Notes: generated by a model not told the origin, from the sequence alone. A stretch of 64,000 nucleotides of DNA from Endozoicomonas sp. Mp262 (GCF_025643335.1 NZ_CP092489.1:4040501-4104500), one strand, 5' to 3'. Counted from the first letter of the stretch, positions 12,881 to 23,192 are shown. Translations and numbers: made by a program.

Positions 12881-15142
12881 TTAAACTTCTTCCGTCACTT
12901 GTGCTTTTATTTTTCTGGCGCCCGCCTTTCTTTTTTCAGGCTGCTCTTCACTGTATCCGTGATAATCGTAATAGCCGTAATAGCCTTCTTCCGGTTTCCG
13001 TTTATTGGTATTGACCTTATTAAGCACCACACCGGAAAGCGGTGCCCCGTTTTGTAATAATCGCCCAGTGGCGTGACTGATGGCAGATTGTGTTGCCCGT
13101 CCTGATTCCACCACATAAACAACGGCGTCACAGTGCCGGGTAATCATTAAGGTGTCACTAATCCCTGTCATGGGTGGGCAGTCAATAACCACCACATCGA
13201 ATTTTTCAGCCAGGCTATCTAACAGTTTTTCAAAACGGCCCTCTGAAAAGAGTTGAGTGGGATCAGGTGGAATCAGGCCTGCGGGAATAACTTTGATACC
13301 ATCGCGGGTTTGCAGGCTTTCGCTTAACTGGGCATGTCCAGAAAGAATATTGGCAAGACCGGCACTTCCTCCCTTAATGTCGAAGTTCCTGGCCACCGTT
13401 GGACGACGCAGGTCTCCGTCAACAATGACAGTACTGGAGAGCTGCCCCAGTGCCAGGGCAATATTGGCGGCCGTGGATGACTTCCCCTCCCCCGGAACAG
13501 TGGAAGTCACCGCAATAATTTTCTTTTTATGGGCGATGGTGGTCAGGCTTAAACTGGTTCGAATGGTTCTGACAGATTCCACAAAAGCCCTTTGCTCTTT
13601 ATCCAGAAACAACCGCCCCAAGCCTTTTTTATAGACTTTCACAGGCAGTGCCGGCAGCAAACCAAGAACCGGAAGATTTAATTTATCTTCAACATCCTTT
13701 GCCGTTCTGATGGTGTTATTCAGCATTTCAAGCAGATAAGCCATGCCACAGGCCATCAGCAAGCTTAATAAAGCAGCAATGCCGGTAATCAGGGATTTTT
13801 TAGGTTTCACCGGATCTTCAGCGGGATAGGCAAAATCAACAATACGGGCATTGGCCGCCTGTAAATCCGAGGTGGCACTGGTCTCCTGAATACGCTTGAA
13901 AAAAGCGTCGTACAAATCCTTATTGGTTCTCACTTCCCGCTCCAGTGCCTGTAGCCGGAACTGCTTGCTGTTAATGGACTGAACCCGGCTGCGGGCATCG
14001 CCAACGGCATTTTGCAGGGACTGCTCGTTGGCTTTGGCCACCTCATATTCTTTTTCTACCCCACTGACGATTTGCTGCACCCGTAAGCCGATATTGCTTT
14101 CAATGCTGTCCAGCTCGGTGTTGGCGGCAATCATTTTCGGGTGCAAGGTTCCATACCGACGCCCTAATTCACGCACTTTCTGCTCTGCCTCGGCCTGGTT
14201 CTCTTTTAATTTTTGAATCAGGGGGTGTGCCAACACTGCGGGCAATGACTGGTAATCATCAATATCTTGCGCTTTGCTATTTTGAATCTGCCGGTAAATA
14301 TTTTCTGTCAGTGCCAACTTACGACGCACTTCTACCAGGGATTCAGTGAGGGCTTTCAGCTCATTGTTTGAAAGCGTCAGGACACCAGCAATATCCACCA
14401 GGTCTTCCTCTAACCGGAAATCATGGAGCAGGCCTTCGGCCATTTTCAGTTTTTCAGATAACCCTGCAAGGCGCTCCTGCATCCAGCTGGTTGCATTGGT
14501 GGTTAGTGACAGCTTGGCCTCCAGCCAGGACTCAATATAAGCCTCACCCATGGCATTGGCGGCTTTGGCAGCTAAAACCGGATTTTCCGAAATAACATGA
14601 ATCTTAACAATTTGAGTTTTTCTTACCGGTTCAATACTGACACTTTCCTGGAAGCGATCAACAGTACGACTGAGAATCTGCGCCTCTGTCACCGCCTGTT
14701 CCGGCAGTTCAAAGCCCAGTAATGAGCGCCAGTTCAAAAATACCGAATACCAGCCTTTTTCTTTTAGCTCACTATTAAATTCCGGTTCATTGACTAAATT
14801 CAGGTTATTAACCACTTTTTCAAGCAGCGCCCTGGACTTCAAAACTTCATGCTGGGTATTGAGATAACTGTCTCCGGTATTGTCGATTCCATAGACTTCT
14901 TCAATAGAAACCACTTTTGCCTGTTCTTTTTCAATTAACAGTACAGCTGTTGCCTGGTATTTGGGTGTCAGGCTAAAGACAACCAGTACCGTTAACAAGG
15001 TGGCCGCCAGAGTAAACCCGAAAATAGCCCATTTATGATGCCATAAGGTCTGGAACAGTTCCCGAAGGTCAATAATATCTTCATCCATTGAAGCCTTAGG
15101 CTCGGCGGATGGTATTACATTGTTGTTAACAGGCTGATTCAT
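12881..15142 (-). CDS. Wzc-type polysaccharide co-polymerase / tyrosine autokinase
   Basis: 753 residues. Residues 20-120 are a Wzz domain with the first membrane helix (HHKWAIFGFTLAATLLTVLV); a long coiled periplasmic region follows, then a second membrane segment with a Pro-rich lead (YPAEDPVKPKKSLITGIAAL). The cytoplasmic BY-kinase domain has Walker A (VTSTVPGEGKSSTAANIALA), Walker A' (IVDGDLRRPTVA) and Walker B (VVVIDCPPMTG). The C-terminal tyrosine cluster is EEGYYGYYDYHGYSEE. Cycles of tyrosine phosphorylation control chain length and export. It is downstream of the Wza-like gene, 36 bases apart, in one operon. Confidence 0.93.
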   Translation of the reverse strand: MNQPVNNNVIPSAEPKASMDEDIIDLRELFQTLWHHKWAIFGFTLAATLLTVLVVFSLTPKYQATAVLLIEKEQAKVVSIEEVYGIDNTGDSYLNTQHEVLKSRALLEKVVNNLNLVNEPEFNSELKEKGWYSVFLNWRSLLGFELPEQAVTEAQILSRTVDRFQESVSIEPVRKTQIVKIHVISENPVLAAKAANAMGEAYIESWLEAKLSLTTNATSWMQERLAGLSEKLKMAEGLLHDFRLEEDLVDIAGVLTLSNNELKALTESLVEVRRKLALTENIYRQIQNSKAQDIDDYQSLPAVLAHPLIQKLKENQAEAEQKVRELGRRYGTLHPKMIAANTELDSIESNIGLRVQQIVSGVEKEYEVAKANEQSLQNAVGDARSRVQSINSKQFRLQALEREVRTNKDLYDAFFKRIQETSATSDLQAANARIVDFAYPAEDPVKPKKSLITGIAALLSLLMACGMAYLLEMLNNTIRTAKDVEDKLNLPVLGLLPALPVKVYKKGLGRLFLDKEQRAFVESVRTIRTSLSLTTIAHKKKIIAVTSTVPGEGKSSTAANIALALGQLSSTVIVDGDLRRPTVARNFDIKGGSAGLANILSGHAQLSESLQTRDGIKVIPAGLIPPDPTQLFSEGRFEKLLDSLAEKFDVVVIDCPPMTGISDTLMITRHCDAVVYVVESGRATQSAISHATGRLLQNGAPLSGVVLNKVNTNKRKPEEGYYGYYDYHGYSEEQPEKRKAGARKIKAQVTEEV

Positions 15143-15178
15143 TGTTTTTATTTCACTGCCAGAAAACTGAATATCCCA

Positions 15179-15745
15179 TTAGAAAAAACTTTCTTTTACG
15201 TTGATGATATCCCCAGGGAGGATTGAACCATCCAACGTGATTGATCGTTCTTCGGATCTTCCGCTTTTTCCCTGCCGGGTTACCAAAACATCCTTTTTAT
15301 TGGCTCGTTTACTGAACCCGCCAGAAAGGGCAATGGCTTTTTCAAGGGTAAGACCTGGTTCAAATGAAAACCCCCCGGGTTTATTCACTTCTCCCCGAAC
15401 AAAGAATTTCCGATACTCTTTAATGGTGACATTAACTCTGGGGTTAATCAGGTATCCTCCCTTAAGCCCCTGTTTGATAAGTTTTTCCAACTCTCCAACA
15501 GTTCGTCCCCTGACCTGAATTTCACCAAGAAAAGGATAGGATATGGTACCGGCATCGGTAAGACGTGCTTCAATACTCAGATCTTCCTCATCAAAAACAT
15601 TAATACTGATCATGTCCCCGGCATTCAATAAATACCGGGATGAGGTCAGACCCGTTTGCCCTTGCGTGATTGCAGGGAGAAATAGAAGAATGAGACTCAA
15701 TACATGAGTCATTATAAAATGATTGCCCAAATACGGCCTGTGCAT
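15179..15745 (-). CDS. Wza-type polysaccharide export protein (short OPX)
   Basis: 188 residues with an N-terminal signal (core THVLSLILLFLPAITQG), a polysaccharide export domain (YLLNAGDMISINVFDEEDLS, GTISYPFLGEIQVRGRTVGE) and one SLBB domain (FFVRGEVNKPGGFSFEPGLT). There is no lipobox Cys and no C-terminal amphipathic helix, so it is a short periplasmic OPX that would need another protein to cross the outer membrane; the adjacent beta-barrel is the obvious candidate. An alternative ATG lies at 15712. Confidence 0.9.
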   Translation of the reverse strand: MHRPYLGNHFIMTHVLSLILLFLPAITQGQTGLTSSRYLLNAGDMISINVFDEEDLSIEARLTDAGTISYPFLGEIQVRGRTVGELEKLIKQGLKGGYLINPRVNVTIKEYRKFFVRGEVNKPGGFSFEPGLTLEKAIALSGGFSKRANKKDVLVTRQGKSGRSEERSITLDGSILPGDIINVKESFF

Positions 15746-15832
15746 ATCCCTACACCTTTAAACCGCTATTCCAGAGATTACGGCAGCGTACTTCCAGGCC
15801 ACTGCTTTCCTTTTTTGATTAACCTTTTTTAG

Positions 15833-17059
15833 TTAAAGCGCCAGTTCCGCTGATAGCATATAAGCATTACGAGTGTAATCATCCTCATCAGCAGTGTTTA
15901 CTTTAGCCTTTTCATCCCGCTTGGTGTTTTCCCAGTCAAGGGAAACCGTCAGGTTACGCATGACCTTCCAGCTTAAACCCGCATTAAAGGTTTTCACCTT
16001 TCTCTCTTTTTGAACAACGCTTGCTGCATTTTGAACATCATCATCCGTGTAGCTAAAACCCAGGTTACTGGTGATTTTGGATGTCCAGTCATGCTGCCAG
16101 TTTACTACTGCATTGAAACCTTTGGTGAAGCTCGCACTAGCAGGATTTTCAGATTCCAGTCCATAATCACGACCAGAGCTTATCTGAATCAGTGAGTATT
16201 CGACAGGCAGATAACTGATACCTATTTCCCAGCCACTGTAGTTTTCTTTATCGACTGTTTTTACATCACTTTTGCGTTCACGATGGGCAGCCTTGATATA
16301 GCCGGTGCTTTTAGCTGTTGCTTCCCAGTTCAACCCCACCAGATAGCTGGTAATGTCATAGCCCGCATTATCCTGATTATCGTAAGACAGTTCTCGTTTT
16401 TTTGCTTCCACCAGCACTTCGGTTTTAGGCATTACCTTATAAAAGAAGGTGGCTCCATACCCCTTGTTTTTTCGATCTTCACCGCTGTCACGGCCCAGTT
16501 TGCCAATTTTCTCATAATCTTTGGCATTATAATCGCCGAATACGTCAACTCTCGCTGTAGCCTCTTTCGCACCAAAGCCATAATTAACCGCAGCATCCGT
16601 CTGCTGGTATTGTGGCGCTGACTTATCCTTTGCCTCATCAACCGTTGAACCCTGATCATGCTTGATACCATAACCACTGGTTACCGTCAGGCGATGACGG
16701 CTGTTAAATTCATGATGGATATCAAGGGCGGCACCGTAGTCGGTAAAATCATGGTCGGATTCACCGGAAAACGATTTATGAACACCATCAACGGTCAGGG
16801 CATAGTAACTCATGCCCTGTTCGGCTTTTAATTCAATGCTGGGTGCTACCGTATAAACGGTGGCACTTTTTTCTTTAAGGTCATTACCCTCTGTTCCTTC
16901 CCGATAAACATTATCATCGTAACCGACACCTGCCTTTAACAGGGGCGTTACATTGATACCCCCCATTTCAAATGAACCCGGATCCTCAACAGTAGCAATA
17001 CTCCAAGAACTATAAAGAACCGCATAAACTGCAAATGACAGCTTACTTATAATTTTCAT
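15833..17059 (-). CDS. Outer-membrane beta-barrel of the polysaccharide locus
   Basis: About 408 residues, with a signal peptide (KLSFAVYAVLYSSWSIA) and then alternating amphipathic strands rich in aromatic residues, ending in YMLSAELAL, the expected barrel C-terminus. It resembles the BBP2-type barrels (PF10082) found beside Wza/Wzc genes. Likely the outer-membrane exit for the polymer together with the short OPX. In-frame ATGs exist at 17071 and 17059; the second gives the cleaner signal peptide. It is the first gene of the minus-strand operon, with a divergent gene at 17246, so its promoter lies in 17060-17245. Confidence 0.75.
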   Translation of the reverse strand: MKIISKLSFAVYAVLYSSWSIATVEDPGSFEMGGINVTPLLKAGVGYDDNVYREGTEGNDLKEKSATVYTVAPSIELKAEQGMSYYALTVDGVHKSFSGESDHDFTDYGAALDIHHEFNSRHRLTVTSGYGIKHDQGSTVDEAKDKSAPQYQQTDAAVNYGFGAKEATARVDVFGDYNAKDYEKIGKLGRDSGEDRKNKGYGATFFYKVMPKTEVLVEAKKRELSYDNQDNAGYDITSYLVGLNWEATAKSTGYIKAAHRERKSDVKTVDKENYSGWEIGISYLPVEYSLIQISSGRDYGLESENPASASFTKGFNAVVNWQHDWTSKITSNLGFSYTDDDVQNAASVVQKERKVKTFNAGLSWKVMRNLTVSLDWENTKRDEKAKVNTADEDDYTRNAYMLSAELAL

Positions 17060-17245
17060 TGAACTACACATTCCCTGCTGTTTAGTTACTTATTTATTTT
17101 TATCGAATTATTATGAACAAATTATTACGCGACAGGCAACCATAATTTTTAAATTATTTTGATTTTTTTTATATGTTTTGTTATCAGTAAAGTAGGGTGT
17201 TGTTTCGCCGATTAAGGACTAACAAACACAATAACAGGAATGGTT

Positions 17246-17884
17246 ATGAAACTAACACGGCTTGCTGCGGCTTTGGTGGCCGCATCTTTAAGCATGAATA
17301 TTAGTGCAGATTTACTTCAGGATGTTAAAAGCAAAGGCGCTAAAACAGTTATATCTGAAGCCTTACAGCAGGGTCAGAGCATTGAGGGCATTATGGTCAG
17401 CCTGTCTTCTGCCTTGCAGAATAACCCTCAACTGCTGGCTCAGGCTGTCCAACAGGCGGTTAAGGCTTTTCCCAGACAGGCTGCCCAGATTGTCATGGTA
17501 ACCGTTAAGTCAGTTGCGCAACAAGCCCCCCAGATTGTGTCTGCGGCCGTCTCAGCACAACCTGAACAGGCTACGCAAATTGTTTCTGCAGCTATTTCCG
17601 CTGTACCTGCACAGGCCCGGCAAATCACCCAAAGCGCCGTTTCCGTCGTTAAATCACCCGCTGCCAGAGCCGCGATTGAAAGGGCAGCACAGCAGGTTCA
17701 ACTGCAACTTTCCCAGAGTCCTGTAGCCCAGGGACAGCCAGAAGTTGAAGCGGAGAACCAGGAACTCCCGGCTCAGCAAACGCCACCTCCGTCAGCACAA
17801 CCTCCGGCTGCCATAGCGCCTCCTCCCCCTCCGGCATTCACACAACCTCCTGCGGATAAGCCTACACCGGTCAGCCCGAATTAA
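17246..17884 (+). CDS. Secreted Ala/Gln/Val repeat protein
   Basis: 212 residues. A signal peptide (KLTRLAAALVAASLSMNISA) precedes a region of five 15-residue repeats, e.g. APQIVSAAVSAQPEQ and ATQIVSAAISAVPAQ, followed by a Gln-rich helix and a Pro-rich tail (TPPPSAQPPAAIAPPPPP). The repeats predict an array of short amphipathic helices; the tail is probably disordered. No known family. The ATG at 17246 has AGGA six bases upstream; an ATG at 17240 also exists. It is divergent to the polysaccharide operon and may share its regulatory region. Confidence 0.65.
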   Translation: MKLTRLAAALVAASLSMNISADLLQDVKSKGAKTVISEALQQGQSIEGIMVSLSSALQNNPQLLAQAVQQAVKAFPRQAAQIVMVTVKSVAQQAPQIVSAAVSAQPEQATQIVSAAISAVPAQARQITQSAVSVVKSPAARAAIERAAQQVQLQLSQSPVAQGQPEVEAENQELPAQQTPPPSAQPPAAIAPPPPPAFTQPPADKPTPVSPN

Positions 17885-17914
17885 GCGGATTGATAATATT
17901 TAGGGGCTGTCGGA

Positions 17915-17940
17915 CTCGTTCCCGGGACACCGGGAACGAG
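17915..17940 (+). terminator. Strong hairpin after the repeat protein
   Basis: CTCGTTCCCGG GACA CCGGGAACGAG: 11-bp perfect stem with a 4-base loop, 31 bases after the stop. There is no T-tract, so it may act as a processing or transcript-end hairpin between convergent genes. It is preceded by TAGGGGCTGTCGGACT, also seen in the 60619 element. Confidence 0.5.
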
Positions 17941-17973
17941 AGGAAGGTATCAACCCTGATCAGGGAATAGCAA

Positions 17974-19404
17974 TCAAGCCGGTATAGCCGGCTGCATGGA
18001 ACCTGCCATTAACTGAAGAATACGGTTTACCTGACAGCTATAACCAAATTCATTGTCGTACCAGACATAAAGAATACAGCGGTCTTTATCCACAATGGTG
18101 GCCTGGCTATCAACAATTCCCGCATTACGACTGCCAACAAAGTCACTGGATACCACTTCAGAAGAGTTCACAAAATCAATTTGTTTTTGCAGATCGGAAT
18201 ACAGCGCCACTTCCCGAAGGTAGCTGTTAAGCTCATCCCTGGAAGTTTCCTTGTTCAGATTAAGATTCAATATGGCCAGGGAAACATTGGGCGTGGGTAC
18301 CCGGATAGCACTGCCGGTCAGCTTTCCTTTTAACTCGGGCAACGCCTTGCCAACAGCGCTGGCTGCACCGGTCTCGGTAATCACCATATTCAGGGCAGCA
18401 CTTCGACCGCGTCGCTCACCTTTGTGATAGTTATCAATCAGGTTCTGGTCGTTGGTATAGGAATGCACCGTTTCCACATGGCCATTCACAATACCAAAGT
18501 GATCATTGATTGCTTTTAGTACAGGGGTAATGGCATTGGTGGTACAGGAAGCCGCTGACAGTATGGCATCTTCTTTAATCAGCTCATGATTAACGCCGTA
18601 GACAATATTCTTGACACTGCCCTTGCCCGGTGCCGTTAACAGAACTCTTGAGGCACCGGGAGATTTCAGGTGCAACCCCAGTGCCTCCTCATCACGCCAC
18701 TTACCGGTATTGTCAACAATAATGGCATTACTGATACCGTAACGGGTGTAATCCACCTCTGCGGGAGAGTTAGAGTAGATAACCTGAATTTTTACCCCAT
18801 TGGCATAAATCAGGTTACTGGCCTCATCAATATCAATGGTGCCCCTGAATGATCCATGGACAGAGTCACGCCTTAGCAGGCTGGCCCGTTTCTGCAAGTC
18901 ATTGGCTGCCGCGCCAGGACGCACTACGATAGCCCTGAGGTTAAGCCCGGCACCCCCACCCGCACGCTCAATTAACAGCCGGGCCATTAACCGCCCGATT
19001 CGGCCAAAACCATAAAGCACCACATCCTGCCCGGTAGGCCTGGCCTCTTTGGTGTTAATAATATGGGAAACCTGGCTGCGAACGTAATCTTCCAAAGATC
19101 CTGCACTTTCAGAGGACTGATAGCCTGCCACCAGTTTACCCAGGTCAATTCTGGCGGGAGACAAATTCAGCGTTGAAAGCACCTCAAGCACAGGGTAGGT
19201 TTCTCTCACAGAAAGCCCTGTACCCAAAACCTGGCGCACAAACTTATGGGCTTTAATAATATCGATCACGGAGCGATTGATAATGGAACGGCCATACACT
19301 GAAGTAACAACATTATGATCCCGGTACAACCGACCAATTAATGGGATCATGGATTCTGCAATCGCTTCCCGTTCTTTCCAATCCTGGAATTGTTCTTTAG
19401 CCAC
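17974..19404 (-). CDS. gap: Glyceraldehyde-3-phosphate dehydrogenase, long form
   Basis: About 476 residues, the ~480-residue form of some gammaproteobacteria, with ~130 extra N-terminal residues (KEQFQDWKEREAIAESMIPL). NAD-binding GFGRIGRLMARLLIE, catalytic Cys in SAASCTTNAITPVLKAI, and the phosphate loop GRGRSAALN-type segment (RRGRSAALNMV). Catalyses oxidation and phosphorylation of glyceraldehyde 3-phosphate, or the reverse in gluconeogenesis. The start is taken as GTG 19404, preceded by AGGTGGGGG; the frame upstream of it is not family-like. It is single and divergent to mfd. Confidence 0.9.
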   Translation of the reverse strand: MAKEQFQDWKEREAIAESMIPLIGRLYRDHNVVTSVYGRSIINRSVIDIIKAHKFVRQVLGTGLSVRETYPVLEVLSTLNLSPARIDLGKLVAGYQSSESAGSLEDYVRSQVSHIINTKEARPTGQDVVLYGFGRIGRLMARLLIERAGGGAGLNLRAIVVRPGAAANDLQKRASLLRRDSVHGSFRGTIDIDEASNLIYANGVKIQVIYSNSPAEVDYTRYGISNAIIVDNTGKWRDEEALGLHLKSPGASRVLLTAPGKGSVKNIVYGVNHELIKEDAILSAASCTTNAITPVLKAINDHFGIVNGHVETVHSYTNDQNLIDNYHKGERRGRSAALNMVITETGAASAVGKALPELKGKLTGSAIRVPTPNVSLAILNLNLNKETSRDELNSYLREVALYSDLQKQIDFVNSSEVVSSDFVGSRNAGIVDSQATIVDKDRCILYVWYDNEFGYSCQVNRILQLMAGSMQPAIPA

Positions 19405-19673
19405 TGAATGCCCCCACCTTATTTTAAGTGTTTCAGTTTTCCGCTTGTTTCGCGCATTATCCCCATCAACCGCCAACAAATCAACAAAGAACAACAAAAA
19501 ACAACACAAACTATCAACTCCTGTTTTTATGAAACTGTTTTGTTATTCATCATTCACCCAAAGACCCCGGTACTTCAGGCCAAAAATCAAAAATATTCAG
19601 ATCAACACTGTCTACAGTGCGCCATAAGACATAAAATTCCCCCAAGTTTGGTAAGAGGTCAACCGGAGCAAAC

Positions 19674-22600
19674 ATGGTGCAGGCTACTATTCGTCTCCCC
19701 CAACAGGCAGGCGAAAAATTTCACTGGGGCAACCATTCCCGGACAAGCACGGCATATTCCATCGCCCTGGCAGCCAGGGAGCATAAAGGTTTGCTGTTGG
19801 TCATTACATCGGACACAACGGCAGCGGCAGAGCTCCAGGAAGAGGTCCGTTTTTTTCTGGCAGGCAATAAAGCCATTGAAGTCCACCAGCTATCTGACTG
19901 GGAAACCCTGCCCTATGATAATTTTTCCCCACACCAGGATATTATTTCAGAACGTCTCGCCACCCTGTACCAGCTGCCACGGTCACAGCAGTCCATTCTG
20001 ATCATTCCTGTAACCACGCTGTTGCACAGGCTGTGTCCCCGATCATTCCTGGAATCCAGCAGCCTGATACTAAAAAAGGGCGAAACATTTTCAATAGACC
20101 AACGGCGCAAACAGCTTGAGCAGGCAGGTTATTATTGTACCGATACGGTTTATGAGCACGGTGAGTTTGCCATCCGGGGATCACTGGTGGATATATTTCC
20201 CATGGGATCAAAAGCCCCCTTCAGAATTGACTTGTTTGACGATGAAATTGACTCCATCAGAACCTTTGACCCTGACAACCAACGCTCATTAACAGAAATT
20301 GACCATATCAAATTGCTCCCGGGACATGAGTTTCCCATGGACCAAACGGGACGGAGTCAATTTAAAGGCCGTTTTCGAGACGCCTTTGATGTAGACCACC
20401 GGGACTGTCCGCTTTATCAGGATATTAACTCCGGCATCGCCAGCCCGGGTATTGAGTATTACCTGCCATTATTCTTTGAAAGCCCCGCCACATTATTTGA
20501 CTATCTGCCCGAAAATACCTGTATTTTTCTGGAGGATAGTGTTCAGTCAGCGGTGTCCACCTTTCTTACGGATGTGAATGAGCGCTATCAAAGCAGGAAA
20601 GTGGATCCCTTAAGGCCAATTTTACCGCCAGAACAGCTTTTTATTCGTAATGAAGAACTGTTTTCACAGCTCAAGCAGTTCCCCCGAATCACGCTGACCC
20701 CTACCCCCATCAAGGAAAAGCCGGGAAGCTGGAATTTCGGGCAACACTCAATTCCCGATCTCACATTAAATGCCAGGCTGGCGGATCCCCTGACCCCATT
20801 GAATAACTACCTGGAAACAGCCAGCCGGGTGTTATTTGTGGCAGAGAGTGCCGGACGCCGGGAAGCCCTGCTGGATATATTAAATGACAGCCAGATCAAC
20901 CCTACAACCAGGGAGAGCTGGGCAGCCTTTATCAATAGCCAGGAAAAGCTGGCAATTACCACCGGCAGTCTGAGTGATGCACTCTATATAGAAGCGGTTG
21001 ATACAACCCTGATACCCGAATCCCGATTGCTGGGAAAACGGGTGATGCAACAACGCCGCCGAAGGGGCGACAACGGACAGCATGCAGACCAGATCATCCG
21101 CAACCTGACAGAACTTCGTCCCGGAGCCCCCGTGGTCCATATCGACCATGGCGTTGGCCGTTATCGCGGCTTGCAAACGCTGGGAATAGACGATCAACAG
21201 GAAGAGTTTTTAACACTGGAATATGCCAATGAAGCCAAACTCTATGTTCCGGTAAGCGCCCTGCACCTCATCGCCCGGTACAGCGGTGCCGATGATGAAC
21301 AGGCCCCCCTGCACCGGCTTGGTAGTGAACAGTGGACCAAGGCGCGAAAAAAAGCCGCAGAAAAAGCCAATGATGCCGCCGTAGAGCTACTGGATATTTA
21401 CGCAAGGCGAGGGGCACGAAAGGGATTTGCCTTTGACGAGCCAGATCAACACTACCTGACTTTTGCCGCAGGCTTTCCTTTTGAAGAGACCCCTGACCAA
21501 AAACAGGCCATTGAGGCGGTTATCAATGACATGTCATCTGCGCAACCCATGGATAGGCTGGTCTGTGGCGACGTGGGCTTTGGCAAGACGGAAGTGGCTA
21601 TGCGTGCTGCCTTTATGGCCGTGCAAAGCAGTAAGCAGGTGGCCATTCTGGTTCCCACCACCCTGCTGGCCCAACAGCACTATGAAAGCTTCAGGGACCG
21701 TTTTGCTGACTGGCCAGTGGAAATTGATGTTATTTCCCGGTTCCGTACCCAGAAAGCCATCAATGAACTGAAGGCAAAGCTGGCTGATGGCAAGATCGAT
21801 ATTATTATTGGTACCCATAAGATCCTGCAGGACACTCTCAACTTTAAGGATTTAGGCTTGCTCATCATTGATGAAGAGCACCGCTTTGGCGTCAAGCATA
21901 AGGAAAAACTTAAATCCCTGCGCTCCCAGGTGGATATTCTCACCCTGACAGCCACTCCCATCCCCAGAACACTGAATATGGCCATGTCCGGCATCAGGGA
22001 TCTTTCCATCATCGCAACCCCTCCGGCACGGAGGCTTTCCGTCAAAACCTTTATCAGGGAGCAGAACAGCCATCTGGTAAAAGAGGCGGTTATGCGGGAA
22101 TTATTAAGGGGTGGGCAAATCTATTATGTTCACAATGAAGTGCAAACCATCGACAAAATAGCACAGGACTTGCAAGAACTTATCCCCGAGGCCCGAATAG
22201 CGGTGGGCCACGGCCAGATGCGTGAGCGTGAGCTTGAGCAGGTCATGTCCGACTTTTATCACAAGCGTTTTAATATCCTGGTGTGCACCACCATTATCGA
22301 AACAGGCATTGATGTGCCCAGTGCCAATACTATTATTATCAACCGGGCGGATCGATTCGGGCTTGCCCAGCTTCACCAGCTACGGGGACGGGTGGGACGA
22401 TCCCATCACCAGGCTTACGCTTATTTATTAACACCTTCCACCAAGGCCATGACCGCAGATGCCATCAAACGGCTGGATGCCATTAGCGAAGCCCAGGACC
22501 TGGGTGCCGGATTTATGCTGGCTTCCAATGACCTGGAAATCCGGGGTGCCGGAGAACTGCTTGGGGAAGAGCAAAGCGGGCAGATCCAGAGTATTGGCTT

Positions 22601-23120
22601 CTCCCTGTACACCGATATGCTGGAAAAAGCCATCAATGCCATTAAAAAAGGAGAAACACCGGACCCTGAAAAACCCCTGTTCCATGGCACTGAAATCAAA
22701 CTCCGGTTACCGGCCCTATTGCCCGAAGATTACATTCATGATGTGCATAGCAGGCTGGTTCTGTATAAACGGATTGCCGCGGCCGAAAGCGATGAAGACC
22801 TCAAGTCGTTACAAGTGGAGCTTATTGACCGCTTTGGATTACTGCCTGACCCCGCGAAAAACCTGTTCCGGCAAACCCGGATTAAATTAAGGGCCCAGGC
22901 TATGGGGATACTGAAACTGGATGCGGGCACCTCGGAAGGACGCATTGAGTTCGACCATCAGCCTAAAATAGACCCGGTTATCATTATCCAGCTGATCCAG
23001 TCTCAACCGGCAAACTATAAACTGGAAGGCAGCAACATCTTGAAGTACAGTGGCTCCATGGAAACCCATGAAAAACGGTTTAAGGCCGTAGAGAGCCTGC
23101 TTCAAAAATTGGCCGATTAA
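19674..23120 (+). CDS. mfd: Transcription-repair coupling factor Mfd
   Basis: 1148 residues, full length. UvrB-like N-terminal part (SDWETLPYDNFSPHQDIISE), RNA-polymerase interaction domain (GAPVVHIDHGVGRYRGL), and a RecG-like translocase with Walker A (CGDVGFGKTEVAMRAAF), DEEH box (LLIIDEEHRFGVKHK), TLTATPIPRTLNM and the late motif LHQLRGRVGRSHHQAYAY. It removes stalled RNA polymerase from DNA lesions and recruits UvrA. ATG 19674 follows CCGGAGC. The gene is complete and ends in a hairpin with a T-tract. Confidence 0.97.
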   Translation: MVQATIRLPQQAGEKFHWGNHSRTSTAYSIALAAREHKGLLLVITSDTTAAAELQEEVRFFLAGNKAIEVHQLSDWETLPYDNFSPHQDIISERLATLYQLPRSQQSILIIPVTTLLHRLCPRSFLESSSLILKKGETFSIDQRRKQLEQAGYYCTDTVYEHGEFAIRGSLVDIFPMGSKAPFRIDLFDDEIDSIRTFDPDNQRSLTEIDHIKLLPGHEFPMDQTGRSQFKGRFRDAFDVDHRDCPLYQDINSGIASPGIEYYLPLFFESPATLFDYLPENTCIFLEDSVQSAVSTFLTDVNERYQSRKVDPLRPILPPEQLFIRNEELFSQLKQFPRITLTPTPIKEKPGSWNFGQHSIPDLTLNARLADPLTPLNNYLETASRVLFVAESAGRREALLDILNDSQINPTTRESWAAFINSQEKLAITTGSLSDALYIEAVDTTLIPESRLLGKRVMQQRRRRGDNGQHADQIIRNLTELRPGAPVVHIDHGVGRYRGLQTLGIDDQQEEFLTLEYANEAKLYVPVSALHLIARYSGADDEQAPLHRLGSEQWTKARKKAAEKANDAAVELLDIYARRGARKGFAFDEPDQHYLTFAAGFPFEETPDQKQAIEAVINDMSSAQPMDRLVCGDVGFGKTEVAMRAAFMAVQSSKQVAILVPTTLLAQQHYESFRDRFADWPVEIDVISRFRTQKAINELKAKLADGKIDIIIGTHKILQDTLNFKDLGLLIIDEEHRFGVKHKEKLKSLRSQVDILTLTATPIPRTLNMAMSGIRDLSIIATPPARRLSVKTFIREQNSHLVKEAVMRELLRGGQIYYVHNEVQTIDKIAQDLQELIPEARIAVGHGQMRERELEQVMSDFYHKRFNILVCTTIIETGIDVPSANTIIINRADRFGLAQLHQLRGRVGRSHHQAYAYLLTPSTKAMTADAIKRLDAISEAQDLGAGFMLASNDLEIRGAGELLGEEQSGQIQSIGFSLYTDMLEKAINAIKKGETPDPEKPLFHGTEIKLRLPALLPEDYIHDVHSRLVLYKRIAAAESDEDLKSLQVELIDRFGLLPDPAKNLFRQTRIKLRAQAMGILKLDAGTSEGRIEFDHQPKIDPVIIIQLIQSQPANYKLEGSNILKYSGSMETHEKRFKAVESLLQKLAD

Positions 23121-23133
23121 CCCATACTTGCCA

Positions 23134-23172
23134 CGGTGGCAATACGGCTTTGCCACCGGCCTGTATTTTTAT
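23134..23172 (+). terminator. Terminator after mfd
   Basis: CGGTGGCA (23134-23141) pairs with TGCCACCG (23151-23158) and is followed by CCTGTATTTTTATTT. Typical intrinsic terminator layout, 14 bases after the mfd stop. Confidence 0.65.
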
Positions 23173-23192
23173 TTAAAAGAGTGGAAACATCA

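Noticed and set aside
19408-20001. Long plus-strand frame overlapping the start of mfd
   Set aside because: It overlaps mfd in another frame and has no family-like sequence; mfd is certain.
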